Origin: Hymenopellis radicata
Taxonomy: Eukaryota > Basidiomycota > Agaricomycetes > Agaricales > Physalacriaceae
Reading direction: 5' to 3'
Length of the DNA stretch: 26,353 nucleotides
Assembly (NCBI GenBank): GCA_015501595.1
Contig: JADNRX010000697.1
Location: 1 to 26,353 of the forward strand
Positions 1 to 8,397 of the stretch are shown here, one piece after another; within the stretch, counting starts at the first letter, position 1; every line of letters begins with the position of its first letter. A program made the position numbers and the translations under genes. The notes under the pieces are model-generated. The model worked only from the letters and a program-made list of their open reading frames with translations, was not told the origin of the DNA and ran no database searches.

Positions 1-175
1 GTCTTCGAGGACGTCGATGAATTGACGGCTGAGGATGCCTTAGTGGGCACCGCCGGGTTCCCAGTAGACGTGACAGAACTCGATGCGGGTGAACTTGTCG
101 AGGAGTCCGGCGAGGACGTCGCGCCTTTCCTTGCGCCGGAAGAAGTCTCCGCCAACGCGGCTAACGCTGGCCCGG
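1..175 (-). other. Out-of-frame Ser/Thr-rich tail of AA9-1, cut by the window edge
   Basis: Read on the minus strand in the frame one base off that of AA9-1, this stretch is open to base 1 and encodes a Pro-Gly-Pro start followed by Ala/Ser/Thr-rich sequence (blocks such as TSSPDSSTSSPASSS). The sister genes AA9-2 and AA9-3 have exactly this arrangement: the catalytic domain ends at FPGP and continues into a Ser-rich linker. I therefore read it as the displaced C-terminal linker of AA9-1, separated by a one-base frame change in the GGGCC run near 170-175. Its true end lies outside the window. Confidence 0.7.
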
Positions 176-946
176 GAACTTATAGCTGCTCTGTGACTTC
201 AAGTCATAGGGATCGACAAGAAGGCCCGGGTCGTCGTCGGTATATCCCCCTGGGAATGCTACCAGGTCGTCATATGCTGGCTCCTCTGTCCCATCACCAG
301 TGACGTTGAGCTGTAAACACGAAGGGTAGAATTCCACGCCGTCGACATTATTTTTGGATGCAAGATGCAGCGCGATAATCTCGTGTCGAACGATGTAAGG
401 CCCAGCCTTGAGCGTACTCGGGATGGTCACATCCACTTTTGCGCCCTGATGCACGCTAGCTTGCACCCATACCAAGGCGTCCGTAGAAGAGTCGAAACCC
501 TGTTCGTCGATTTTGAACCATTTGGCCGTAGACGTGTCAAACGTCGTACAGTCTCCATTCGTGCAAGACGCCATGAAAGACAAAATTGGTCCGGTGTCGT
601 GCAGCCACTACAATGCGTCAGATACAGTATTGTACGCCAGAAAAACACGTACGTTCCCACCATCGTCCCATGCAAACTGCATGACCTCCCCGGCTTTGCC
701 GACAGCCACATCCTTCACTGCCGACGCCATTAAACCACAAGTAAGGGCGCTGCCCTTGTCAGAAAAATGGACCGGAGAGTTATCCTTTACGTTGCGCACA
801 ACGCCCTCCGTGGACGGTGTACCGTCTCCAAAAGGGAAGGCGCCTTTGAAGGTTTCGCCGCCAATGGTCACATTGGCAACGTGGCCATGAGCATATACGC
901 TGGAGGCTAGGAATAGAGGGAGGAGGAAGGAGATAGCGGCGTTCAT
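161..946 (-). CDS. AA9 lytic polysaccharide monooxygenase (AA9-1), frame lost near the C-terminus
   Basis: Secreted copper enzyme of family AA9 (formerly GH61), which cleaves cellulose or related glucans oxidatively. Exon 1 is 946..653 and exon 2 is 607..161, with a 45 nt GT-AG intron between. The start at 946 is preferred over the in-frame ATG at 976 because it begins a 19-residue signal peptide ending VYA, exposing the obligatory N-terminal copper histidine (HGHVANVTI). The second brace histidine lies in WLHDTGPILSF just after the intron. The later motif RHEIIALH, the YPSCLQL Gln and Cys, and the axial-Tyr segment GLLVDPYD are all present. Reading stops at FPGQR, 246 residues, without the Ser-rich tail its sisters have; that tail is present downstream in another frame. 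No CBM1 is visible. The family call is firm; whether the break is real or a sequence error is open. Confidence 0.93.
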
Positions 947-1409
947 CGTGATATCGTTTATGTTGATGTCCAGCAACGATCGTTATAAAGTGGAGAGACG
1001 TTGAGGAGCGGTCGTGGAAAGAGCGATGAGACTGAAGCCTGCCAGTACAAGGAGAAGGAATGGAGAGACGAGTCCTTTTATACTTCTAGAGACCATTGCT
1101 TATTGTTCTCTGTGCCTCAGCCCGGTCCTCTGGAGAACAATGGACTGATGCCATCATTGTCGAAGCACCAGTGCAGACGGTCCATGGCCTTCCTTCATAA
1201 GAGTAGTTACTAGTTAAGTTAAGTGCACGAGTTGGTGTCTGCAATCAGTGGGCGTAGTTCGGCGCCAACTCGTTCAATCACAAACAAGTACATACAATTA
1301 CACAGCTTTTCATGTTTCCGTTTTCTTCAAAGCTCCCAACTCACGAATGCGCATAGATAGTCAAATTAATCCATAAAAACTTTGTACATAAATATAATCG
1401 AGGTCAAGG
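947..1409. other. AA9-1 promoter and AA9-2 downstream region; no gene seen
   Basis: Between the AA9-1 start and the AA9-2 stop. The AA9-1 side holds the TATA-like element at 1075-1082 and a block around 1031-1066 (core gcctgccagta at 1037-1047) that recurs upstream of AA9-2. The part from about 1210 to 1409 is AT-richer and would be AA9-2 3' UTR. A short open frame at 1001-1213 (+) resembles nothing I know. Confidence 0.6.
1075..1082 (-). promoter_or_regulatory. Probable TATA box of AA9-1
   Basis: TATAAAAG on the minus strand, about 130 nt upstream of the AA9-1 ATG. The equivalent element of AA9-2 (2625-2632) lies about 120 nt upstream of its ATG, with the shared gcctgccagta block between TATA and ATG in both, which supports the assignment. 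Confidence 0.6.
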
Positions 1410-2506
1410 TCAATGCGCTGCTTGAACACGCCTTTTCCCACGCTTCTTCACTGAACGCTTCTTCACAGAGCGCTTCCCCGACTTCGAACAGGTCTTCGGA
1501 CGAGACGAACTCGCAGAAGACGCGTTGCCAAGCGTGTGTGTGGATGTGCCGCTAGTCGAGGTGGAAGTAGAAGCCGCTCCAGGCGGGCTTGTGAATGACC
1601 CCGATGCAGGTGAAGTAGCGGCGGACGAAGAACCGGTCTCCGAATCTCTAACGAATGCTGCTACGTCCGGGCCCGGAAACGTATAATTTCTCTGGCTTGT
1701 CGGATCATATGCATGGCAGAGAATGCCCGGATCGCTGGCATTATAAGCACCAGGAAATTTCACAGATTCGCCTTCCGCTGGCACGCCGGTGCCATTGCCA
1801 GTGACCGTCAACTGGGTACAAGAGGGATAAAACTCGGCACCGTTCAGCTCGGAGGCGATATGCAGTGCAATAATCTCGTGTCGGACAATGTACTGGCCAG
1901 CCTTGAGGTTGGCCGGGATTGGGACATCCACCGACCGACCATCCATGATTTTGCGTGATATCCATTTGCCCTCGGCCGTGTCGAAACCCTGCTGGTCGAT
2001 TTTGAACCATGGAGCGTTGGTTGTATCGAAGGTTGGGCAATTATCATTTGTACACCGAGTCATGTATGAGACGATGGGACCTGCGGATCAAAGTGTCAGC
2101 TTTGATAGAGTCTGCCTAAGGGAGACTAGGACCTGCGTCATGGAACCACTGCAACGATTTAGTATCTATTGTGCCCGGACAACACGAAACTCACAGGTGA
2201 ATATGCCGTCGGATTCTCAGCCGCGTTCCACTTGAACTGCATGGTATTTCCCGCCTCACCGACTGCCATGTCCGAGACCTTTGAGGCGTTCCAACCGCAG
2301 TTAAGTGCGATGTCGTCCACCGATTTGACGGGATTTCTGGTCGCGACGACGCGTACCACGCCATCAGTGGATGGCTCTGTGGATCCGATGGGGGGAAATG
2401 AGGCTGCGAACTCTCGCTTGTTGATGGTTACTGAATGAACTACGCCATGAGCGTAGACGCCAAAAGCAAGCGACAACGAAAGAAGAAGAGGGACGACGAT
2501 TCTCAT
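1410..2506 (-). CDS. AA9 lytic polysaccharide monooxygenase (AA9-2)
   Basis: Intact AA9 enzyme of 332 residues from three exons: 2506..2195, a 16 nt microexon 2148..2133, and 2080..1410, with introns of 46 and 52 nt. A 19-residue signal peptide ends VYA, so the mature protein starts HGVVHSV with the copper-binding His1. The microexon encodes WFHDAG, which contains the second brace histidine, and completes GPIVSYM with exon 3. GQYIVRHEIIALH, YPSCTQL and GILCHAYDP supply the remaining active-site and disulfide residues. A Ser/Thr-rich linker follows, then a short, very basic C-terminus with a Cys and repeated KRSVKK-like units, in place of a CBM1. The microexon is inferred from frame and motif; its donor (gtccta) is weak. 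It lies head-to-tail with AA9-1 and shares upstream sequence with it. Confidence 0.94.
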
Positions 2507-3057
2507 TGTGATTGGGTAGAGAGCTCCCGGTGTCTAGTAAAGATCGTTGTGTGCTGAAGCACTCGGATAACTGAGCCTGCCAGTATGATGAAGTGAAGGA
2601 ACGGAGGGCGCCAAACGATAAGCATTTTTATACTGGTCAAGTCCCCGGGCCTGGTATGGAGGAAAATGGCAATGCTACTTACCATCAAATGCAGCCTAGC
2701 TAGAATGATGAAGAGCATTTGTACGATCCATTGCACTGAGAGTGACTCCTAGAGGCTCAGGGACTTTGAAGAAGAAGACAGCTTTGAGATCTGAGTTATC
2801 CTGACGGTGTGAACAGCAGTATTTTTGTGGCTGTGCTACGCGTCTCAATCCTCCGAGGTACAACACTGTATAGTCAATATTTGTTCCCAAACCTCGCCTG
2901 ATGTTGCGGTTGCGATGAAGAAGAAGGGCACGAAACCACGACTGTGCAAGTGATGCAGTTGTGGATGGGAGAATAGGTGCTACCGTTAATTCCGTTTCCA
3001 TTTCCTCCTGCGCTTGGTCTCGCTCAAAGTTCACTGAAACTGCTGCGCGAGAAATAC
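2507..3057. other. AA9-2 upstream region; no convincing gene
   Basis: Holds the AA9-2 TATA element (2625-2632) and the gcctgccagta block at 2575-2585 shared with AA9-1. A minus-strand frame at 2696-3076 (126 codons) has no recognisable domain and runs into the duplicated segment, so I do not call it. On the minus strand the CCCGGGGA sequence near 2641-2650 contains a CCGGGG match to the fungal carbon-catabolite repressor CreA consensus SYGGRG, which would suit a cellulase-type gene but is a weak signal alone. Confidence 0.45.
2625..2632 (-). promoter_or_regulatory. Probable TATA box of AA9-2
   Basis: TATAAAAA on the minus strand about 120 nt upstream of the AA9-2 ATG, in the same position relative to the gcctgccagta block as the AA9-1 element. 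Confidence 0.6.
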
Positions 3058-3188
3058 GATGTTTCCGATTCTCCATTTGTTGAAGTTGACGATGCCACGA
3101 CTGTACATCTGAGTACGGGCGCCTCAGATTCTTAAATTGTAATCTAATCTTATCTTACCACACTTTTTTCCCTCACCGTCACGCCGTC

Positions 3189-3530
3189 ATGTTCCTCCTC
3201 CGCGTCGCGCGTCCCATGCACCCCATTCTCTTCCGGGCCACCCTTCCCACCCATAAACGATGCATGGCCACGAAAAAAACCCGATGCTTCAACTGCTACG
3301 CCGACGACCACCTCGCCAGCGTCTGCCCCATGCCAAAGCGGTGCTACAACTGTTTGGGCACAGGCCACTTGGGTGCGGCATGTCCGGAGCCCCAAAAGCC
3401 GCGCGTGTGCTATGTTTGCGGCGAGCAGGGCCATATTGGGTCGCAATGTCCCAATGAGCCAGTCCCAATATGTGACAGATGCAACGCTCGGGGTCATACG
3501 GCGGATACGTGCCCGCGTGAGGATCAATAG
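3189..3530 (+). CDS. Small four-knuckle CCHC zinc protein, copy 1
   Basis: 113 residues, one exon. Four perfect CX2CX4HX4C zinc knuckles begin at Cys33, Cys52, Cys74 and Cys95, separated by short Pro/Lys-rich linkers. This is the CNBP/Gis2 type, which binds single-stranded nucleic acid. Gis2 and CNBP have seven knuckles; this has four and no RGG box. Residues 1-26 are unusual: MFLLRVARPMHPILFRATL and onward contain Arg at 5, 8 and 16, no acidic residue and hydrophobic spacing, as in a mitochondrial presequence. An in-frame Met26 (3264) sits just before the knuckles and could start a cytosolic form. The gene is the first of a tandem pair with its own copy of the promoter segment. The fold is certain; mitochondrial location is an inference. 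Confidence 0.88.
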   Translation: MFLLRVARPMHPILFRATLPTHKRCMATKKTRCFNCYADDHLASVCPMPKRCYNCLGTGHLGAACPEPQKPRVCYVCGEQGHIGSQCPNEPVPICDRCNARGHTADTCPREDQ

Positions 3531-3830
3531 CGTGTTTGAGGTTACTCTCTCGTCGTGCGTACATCTTTTCGCGCAGCACTCGCGTGTACTCATTGATAAG
3601 CCTTCCAGCCTGCGCTCTGCTATTCGCATGCCGTCGTAAAAACAAAATACAACTGCTCATTCCACCATTCGTATCTCTTACTGCGCCACGTATGGACCAT
3701 GTGTTCCGATTCTCTATTCGTTGAAGTCGACGATGCACATCTGAGTACGGGCGCCTGGCCCCACTGCCCTCAGTTATATTATCATTGTAATCTAATCTTA
3801 TCTCGCCACACTTTTTTCGGTCACGCCGTC

Positions 3831-4166
3831 ATGTTCCTCCTCCGCGTCGCGCGTCCCATCCGTCCCATTCTCTTCCGGGCCACCCTTCAGATACGATGCA
3901 TGGCCTGGAAAAAAAATCCATGCTTCAACTGCTACGCCGACGGCCACTTTGCCCACGACTGCCCCATGCCAAAGCGGTGCTACAACTGTTTGAGCACAGA
4001 CCACTTGGGTACGGCATGTCCGGAGCCCCCAAAGCCGCGCGTGTGCTACGTTTGCGGCGAGCGGGGCCATCTTGGGGCGACATGTCCCAATGAGCCAGTC
4101 CCAATATGTGACAAATGCAACGCCCGGGGTCATACGGCGGATACGTGCCCGCGTGAGGATGAATAG
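3831..4166 (+). CDS. Small four-knuckle CCHC zinc protein, copy 2
   Basis: 111 residues, paralogue of the gene at 3189-3530. The ATG at 3831 is chosen over an upstream in-frame ATG (3699) because it aligns with copy 1 and the sequence before it is the duplicated promoter. The presequence-like N-terminus (MFLLRVARPIRPILFRATLQ) is kept with more Arg, again followed by an internal Met24 (3900). All four knuckles retain every Cys and His, first Cys at residue 31. Differences from copy 1 cluster in the first two knuckles and in the short segment between presequence and knuckle 1, while the reading frame is preserved despite two-codon length differences, which argues that both copies are under selection. 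Nucleic-acid binding is expected from the fold; target and compartment are unknown. Confidence 0.87.
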   Translation: MFLLRVARPIRPILFRATLQIRCMAWKKNPCFNCYADGHFAHDCPMPKRCYNCLSTDHLGTACPEPPKPRVCYVCGERGHLGATCPNEPVPICDKCNARGHTADTCPREDE

Positions 4167-4357
4167 CTGCAATGTAGTGTTTGAGGTTACATTCTCGTCG
4201 TGCGTACATCTTTTCTCGCAGCACTCGCGTGTACTCATTGACAAGCCTTCCAGCCTGCGCTCTGCTATTCACATGCTATCGTAAAAACAAAATACAACTG
4301 CTCATTCCATGTCGCTACCATTCGTATCTCTTACTGCGCCACGTATGAACAATGTGC

Positions 4358-5084
4358 CGTCTTATTCACACTTTTCCTGATCGAAACGGACACGTCTTGA
4401 GTGTCTGCCTAATGGACTGAGGACGCTCGATGGGACATGTCGATCGTTGGTCCCGTCTAAATTTATATCGGTGCAGTCCTCGCGTGCAACCTATAGACCG
4501 CCTATCTTGCACATGAATTTCTCATGTTGATCTGGGAACACAGTCCAGTGATTCCTTACCCTGTGGCGCGGGTGTACGCCTTCGCGAATTAACCGTTTCA
4601 ATCGTTGCCCCTCAATGGATGATCAAGTAGTACGACAAACGCCTGGTCGGAATCGCTAAACATTGCCTTGTGGGTGATCTTGTCAAACGCGGTACTATCT
4701 ACTCTCCGTGTCCTGGGCGCGCCTGCAATACGCGCAACTCTCAGATTTTGATCCTTCTGAAGTTGATCAAGACATCCAAAAATCGTGTAAAATCGTCAAG
4801 ATTCATTTCTCATGTTATATATGCTCGATATACAGGTCTAGAAATACAACCAGCTACGACACTAGGTCGCGAGTAAGTAAATAATGAGTGATAAGAATAC
4901 AATGAATGCCATGCATATGGAGAGAGCGTGTGACCGAGACATGAATCACATGAGGGAAAAAAAGCAATACCAGCCGGACTAGCGGAGGGGTGAGGGAATA
5001 AACATCAAGTCTTGCAGGGTATCATGGTGGTCAAGGCGGACTAGCCGGGTATCTCGCTAGGAGGGGAATGTCGTTAAAGGCAAG
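4358..5084. other. Intergenic, nothing recognised
   Basis: AT-rich sequence between the CCHC duplication and the 3' end of AA9-3. The part nearest 5085 would be AA9-3 3' UTR. I see no domain, RNA gene or repeat; a 68-codon frame at 4670-4876 (+) looks accidental. Confidence 0.5.
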
Positions 5085-6131
5085 TTATATGCTCGCGAGA
5101 TCCAAACCGCGCATGACGCGACTGACGTGTCTGGGCCTGTTGAGCGCGTCACTGCGGCGGGTGACGGTGCCGTTGAGCTGAGCGGTACGCTTCTTCATCT
5201 TCTTGAGCTTGCACGCGCCCGAAGATGAGGAGGAGGATGAAGCGGTGGAGGTGGGCGAGGATCCTGTGGAGGTTGCAGATCCCTGTTTGCCAGTGGCAGA
5301 CGCACCAGAGCCAGAACCCGAGCTTGAGCCCGATGAAGAACCGGACACGAAGGACGCGATGGCTGGGCCAGGGAAGACGTAGCCAGTGGTACCTTTAGAC
5401 GAGTACGCGTCGACAAGAATGCCGGCGTCAGTGTCCGAATAGCCACCAGGGAACTGAACTTCTTCGCTGCTCTTGGCTGTGCCAGTTTGAGAGCCACTGA
5501 CTTCGAGTTGCGTGCAGGACGGGTAGAATTCGGCACCACCGTCGGACTGGGCGAGGTGGAGCGCGATGATTTCGTGACGGACCATGTACTGTCCGGCCGC
5601 GAGGGTAGAGGGAATGGTCACATAGGCAGGTTCGCCGTTCATGACGGTCTGTTGGACCCATGCATTGGTGGAAGAGTCGAAACCCTGCTCGTCAATTTTG
5701 AACCATTCCGCGGAAGTCGTGTCAAATGTAGTGCAGTCGCCGTTGGTGCACTTCGCCATCCAGGTGATTAAAGGGCCGGTGTTATGGGCCACTACAAGTC
5801 ATTAGGAAACGGATCAAATGAAAACAAAGTTTTGAAAACTTACGTTGCCACCACCCGAATTCCATGAGAAGGCCATGACATCGCCGGGGCTGCCCTTTGC
5901 GATGCCAGTGACTGCCGTCGCGTCTTGTCCGCAGTTGATGTTAGAATTGTCGGCGCCCTTCACAGGACTGGTGGTAGAGATGACTCGCACGACGCCAGCG
6001 GTTGAACCGGACGCCGGTGCAGAGCCAGAAAAGTCGGTGCCGCCAATGTTGACATTGTTGACATATCCGTGGGCGCTGACGGACGAGATGGCATAGGCAA
6101 GGATGGGGAGAGAGGCAAGTAAGAACTTCAT
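5085..6131 (-). CDS. AA9 lytic polysaccharide monooxygenase (AA9-3), frame broken at the intron junction
   Basis: Third AA9 gene. Exon 1 is 6131..5844 and exon 2 is 5791..5085, with a 52 nt intron that has a perfect GTAAGT donor, a ctaat-type branch site and a TAG acceptor. The start at 6131 begins a 20-residue signal peptide ending VSA, giving mature HGYVNNVNIGG with His1. Exon 2 carries HNTGPLITWMAKC with the second copper histidine, then GQYMVRHEIIALH, YPSCTQL and GILVDAYSS. A Ser/Gly/Thr-rich linker and a basic tail starting CKLKKMKKR follow. The exon lengths (288 + 707) do not add to a multiple of three: canonical splicing gives TGGCCCAT where the sisters have TGG-NNN-CA(C/T), so one base is missing. 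A weak alternative donor four bases downstream (GTTTTC) would restore frame. Confidence 0.9.
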
Positions 6132-7062
6132 CGTGTAGTTGATCGGAGTGATGATGGATAATGGATGGTATACAATGTATTGAGCGTCGATGCGCAGCAA
6201 GGAGCTCGGGGTCGTAAGCGGAAAAGAAAGGAAGGGGACGATGAAGCCTTGGGGGGACGCGGAGAAGGGCAGAAGTGAGAGGCAGAAACCGAACCTCAAC
6301 CGCGCACTTTATATCGATCGAGGTTGGCATTTCCCCTTTGGGCTGCGACGTACAAACAACCAAATAGTATTTCAATAGACCCTGAGCCATTGTCCGTTGA
6401 GGCTAATATTGGAACATTGGCTATTATTGTTGCTCCCGAGTACATGGTACAGGCCACACGCATAGGCCACTGTGAATGGCCAACAATGCGACAAGACGCA
6501 CAACGCCTTTCTCGGCGGTGGTCTCTTGTTCCGTCAACGGATCTAACCCAATCATTGTCATCCCGATGGTGCCTGGCCTCACCTATTCCACATGTTTTGT
6601 ATGTTCCCAACACCGAGAATATATACACTGGGCGCATGTTCTCGTCCAGCCTCCAGCCTCTTTCATTCTGTTTGATTTTCGACGCACGGGGAGAATGCGA
6701 GACTCATGCTCACACCGCTTCGCCCCTTGATACAGCCTCGATTAATTCATCGACTCCAACGCATGCATGTTCTTTCCGGCGAGTGAAGACCGCAGACGAG
6801 CCGAATTGTTCTGTCGAACAGTCATTTGTCCACGGCATTATTCCTTCAGCGGCGAATGCATATGCTCTTCGACTTCTTCCCAACGGAGCCGAGGTATCCA
6901 CGAACGACTGGACAACAATCACAAAATCCGACTTTATGCTCACTCCATCCCATCCAGGGTATCCACTTGCTCCATCATCGGCCGCCTACCAGACACCATC
7001 ATCGAGTCCAAAACACACCCTCCGCCGGCTGTACACTCGTCGACAATTGTGATCACTACCGT
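6132..7062. other. AA9-3 upstream region; open frames but no recognised gene
   Basis: The first 180 nt contain the AA9-3 promoter with a TATA element at 6307-6313. Beyond it, a plus-strand frame stays open from 6324 to 7052 (242 codons), but two other plus frames are also long here. The sequence is pyrimidine-rich with few stops, and the predicted protein has no domain, signal peptide or sensible composition. I leave it uncalled. A TATATA at about 6617-6623 (+) could belong to an unknown transcript. Confidence 0.4.
6307..6313 (-). promoter_or_regulatory. Probable TATA box of AA9-3
   Basis: TATAAAG on the minus strand, about 180 nt upstream of the AA9-3 ATG. It lies further away than in AA9-1 and AA9-2, and the gcctgccagta block of those genes is not evident here. 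Confidence 0.45.
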
Positions 7063-8295
7063 TCATCTCCGGAAGCTGTCTGTCAGAGTGTCGGTCGGGG
7101 TATGAAAGTGTAAGTTACCAGTGGCGCCTGACGACAGATGGACCGTCTCCGACTCTTCCTCATGGGCCTGCGCTTCCCCTTCTTCCTTTACAAGACAATA
7201 GCCATCCTGTCGTTGCCAAACCGCAGCATCCTGGCCCTGGGCTTGAGCCTTTGTGTCTTGACGACAGATGAAAGGCGGCGGTGAAGATGGGGATTGGATT
7301 TGTCGTACTTTGTTGTGTTCGCGATACAAGGCCAATACTTACGGTGTCACGCAGACTTTGATGGAAGTTATGACGTATTCGACGAATTCGTTGTCGCGAC
7401 TGTCTTCTGCGATCCTAACTTGACACTTGACTAAGTCCGATATCTTATCCGTCAGTCGACAATGACTGTCAAGGTCGTCAACACAAGATAAAGGAATACA
7501 AAGAGCAAGGCAGCTAGACGTCACCAGTGTGTCGTAGTGGCCGTCGTTCTATCATCCATTCACATTCACAGGTCAAAAACAGGGCAAAAAACTTTCAGAA
7601 AGGTCGGTTCTAAGGGTTTAAGTACCCAAGCGGAACTATCCATGTGCGCAAAGTCGTGATGTGCTTTTCCAAGCTTGGGACTAGGAGAGTTACCGGGATA
7701 CCAGCGAGGAAAGTCCTCAAATTTGAGGGTCAGCCTCATGAGCACGTACATGAGTGGGACCAGCAATGCCGGCAGATGCAGGTAGGGCCATACATCCCAG
7801 CGGTCCGGAGATGGGCAAGTGTCTTCCTTGTCTGCGCCGTATTCCTTGAGCGTGGGTGGTGGGCATCGCGCGCAGAGGTAGAGAACTACTAGATGTCGGC
7901 AACTCCTCGAATGTAGCGAATGTATATATGCGTTCAGGATGCCGACCAGTACCACGTTGGCTTTGCTGGACTCAATAACGGAACTGAATCGTGCAGAAGT
8001 TAATCATGTATCTTCCGGAGTTACCAAAATTGGATGATACTTAGTATTATGGGCGCTTCGGGTACCCGAACGATGTTCCGCGGTATGGCCTTGGGAGCTG
8101 GACAGTTCGTAGAGGTTTTCACGGACGTCGGGGTCAAGCCCATAGCCAATTTGAGCTCGTCGACCCGAAGAAGAAAGGCCAGAAGACACGTATTTGCGAG
8201 CGTTGAGTGCATAGATTGACGCAGAACAAACGCCTAGTCGAGCTGCAGGACGTATGTAAGGGACGTTGCGGTTTAAAACATCAGCGCTAGCCATT
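7063..8295 (-). CDS. Unrecognised multi-exon gene candidate divergent from TIM50
   Basis: I do not recognise this gene. Coding-like signals on the minus strand are: an ATG at 8295 about 100 nt from the TIM50 start on the other strand; a 41 nt intron at 7984..8024 (GTAACT donor, CAG acceptor) joining an open frame ending in PIILSIIQF to one reading SVIESSKANVVLVGIL; a hydrophobic, probably membrane-spanning segment YLHLPALLVPLMYVLMR near 7750; and an exon-like block 7343-7460 (DLVKCQVRIAEDSRDNEF) ending at a perfect GTAAGT donor at 7342. The frame entering the 8025 exon differs from that of the 8295 ATG, so another intron or a different start is needed. The true 3' end is unclear, and it may be more than one gene. 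Confidence 0.3.
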
Positions 8296-8397
8296 CGTCG
8301 AAAATGAACGGAAGCAAGTTCCCAACTGCCGGCGGCCCTCGCGGTCGGTCGATGGCGTCTAGAACAAATAAGGAAAAATTCGCTCTGTCTTACCGTC

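Larger units (their letters stand above)
3058..4357. repeat. Tandem segmental duplication, two copies of about 650 bp, each with a CCHC gene
   Basis: Copy 1 spans about 3058-3699 and copy 2 about 3700-4357. Both start at a ttccgattct..gttgaagt segment, continue through a shared promoter (tgtaatctaatcttatct, then a T-run) and the whole CCHC gene, and end after a shared 3' region finishing near gcgccacgtatg. Direct comparison shows near identity over long stretches, with small indels (for example thr-his-lys against a shorter residue run before the internal Met). The junction is head-to-tail. It lies between AA9-2 and AA9-3 and does not include any AA9 sequence. Confidence 0.9.

Noticed and set aside
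2696..3076. 126-codon minus-strand frame upstream of AA9-2
   Set aside because: No recognisable motif, and it runs into the duplicated CCHC segment without a partner in the second copy.
3699..3830. N-terminal extension of CCHC copy 2 from an upstream in-frame ATG
   Set aside because: The extension is the duplicated promoter region of copy 1; the start at 3831 aligns with the copy 1 start.
6324..7052. 242-codon open frame on the plus strand
   Set aside because: No domain, no sensible composition, other long frames on the same strand in the same pyrimidine-rich stretch, and overlap with the AA9-3 promoter.
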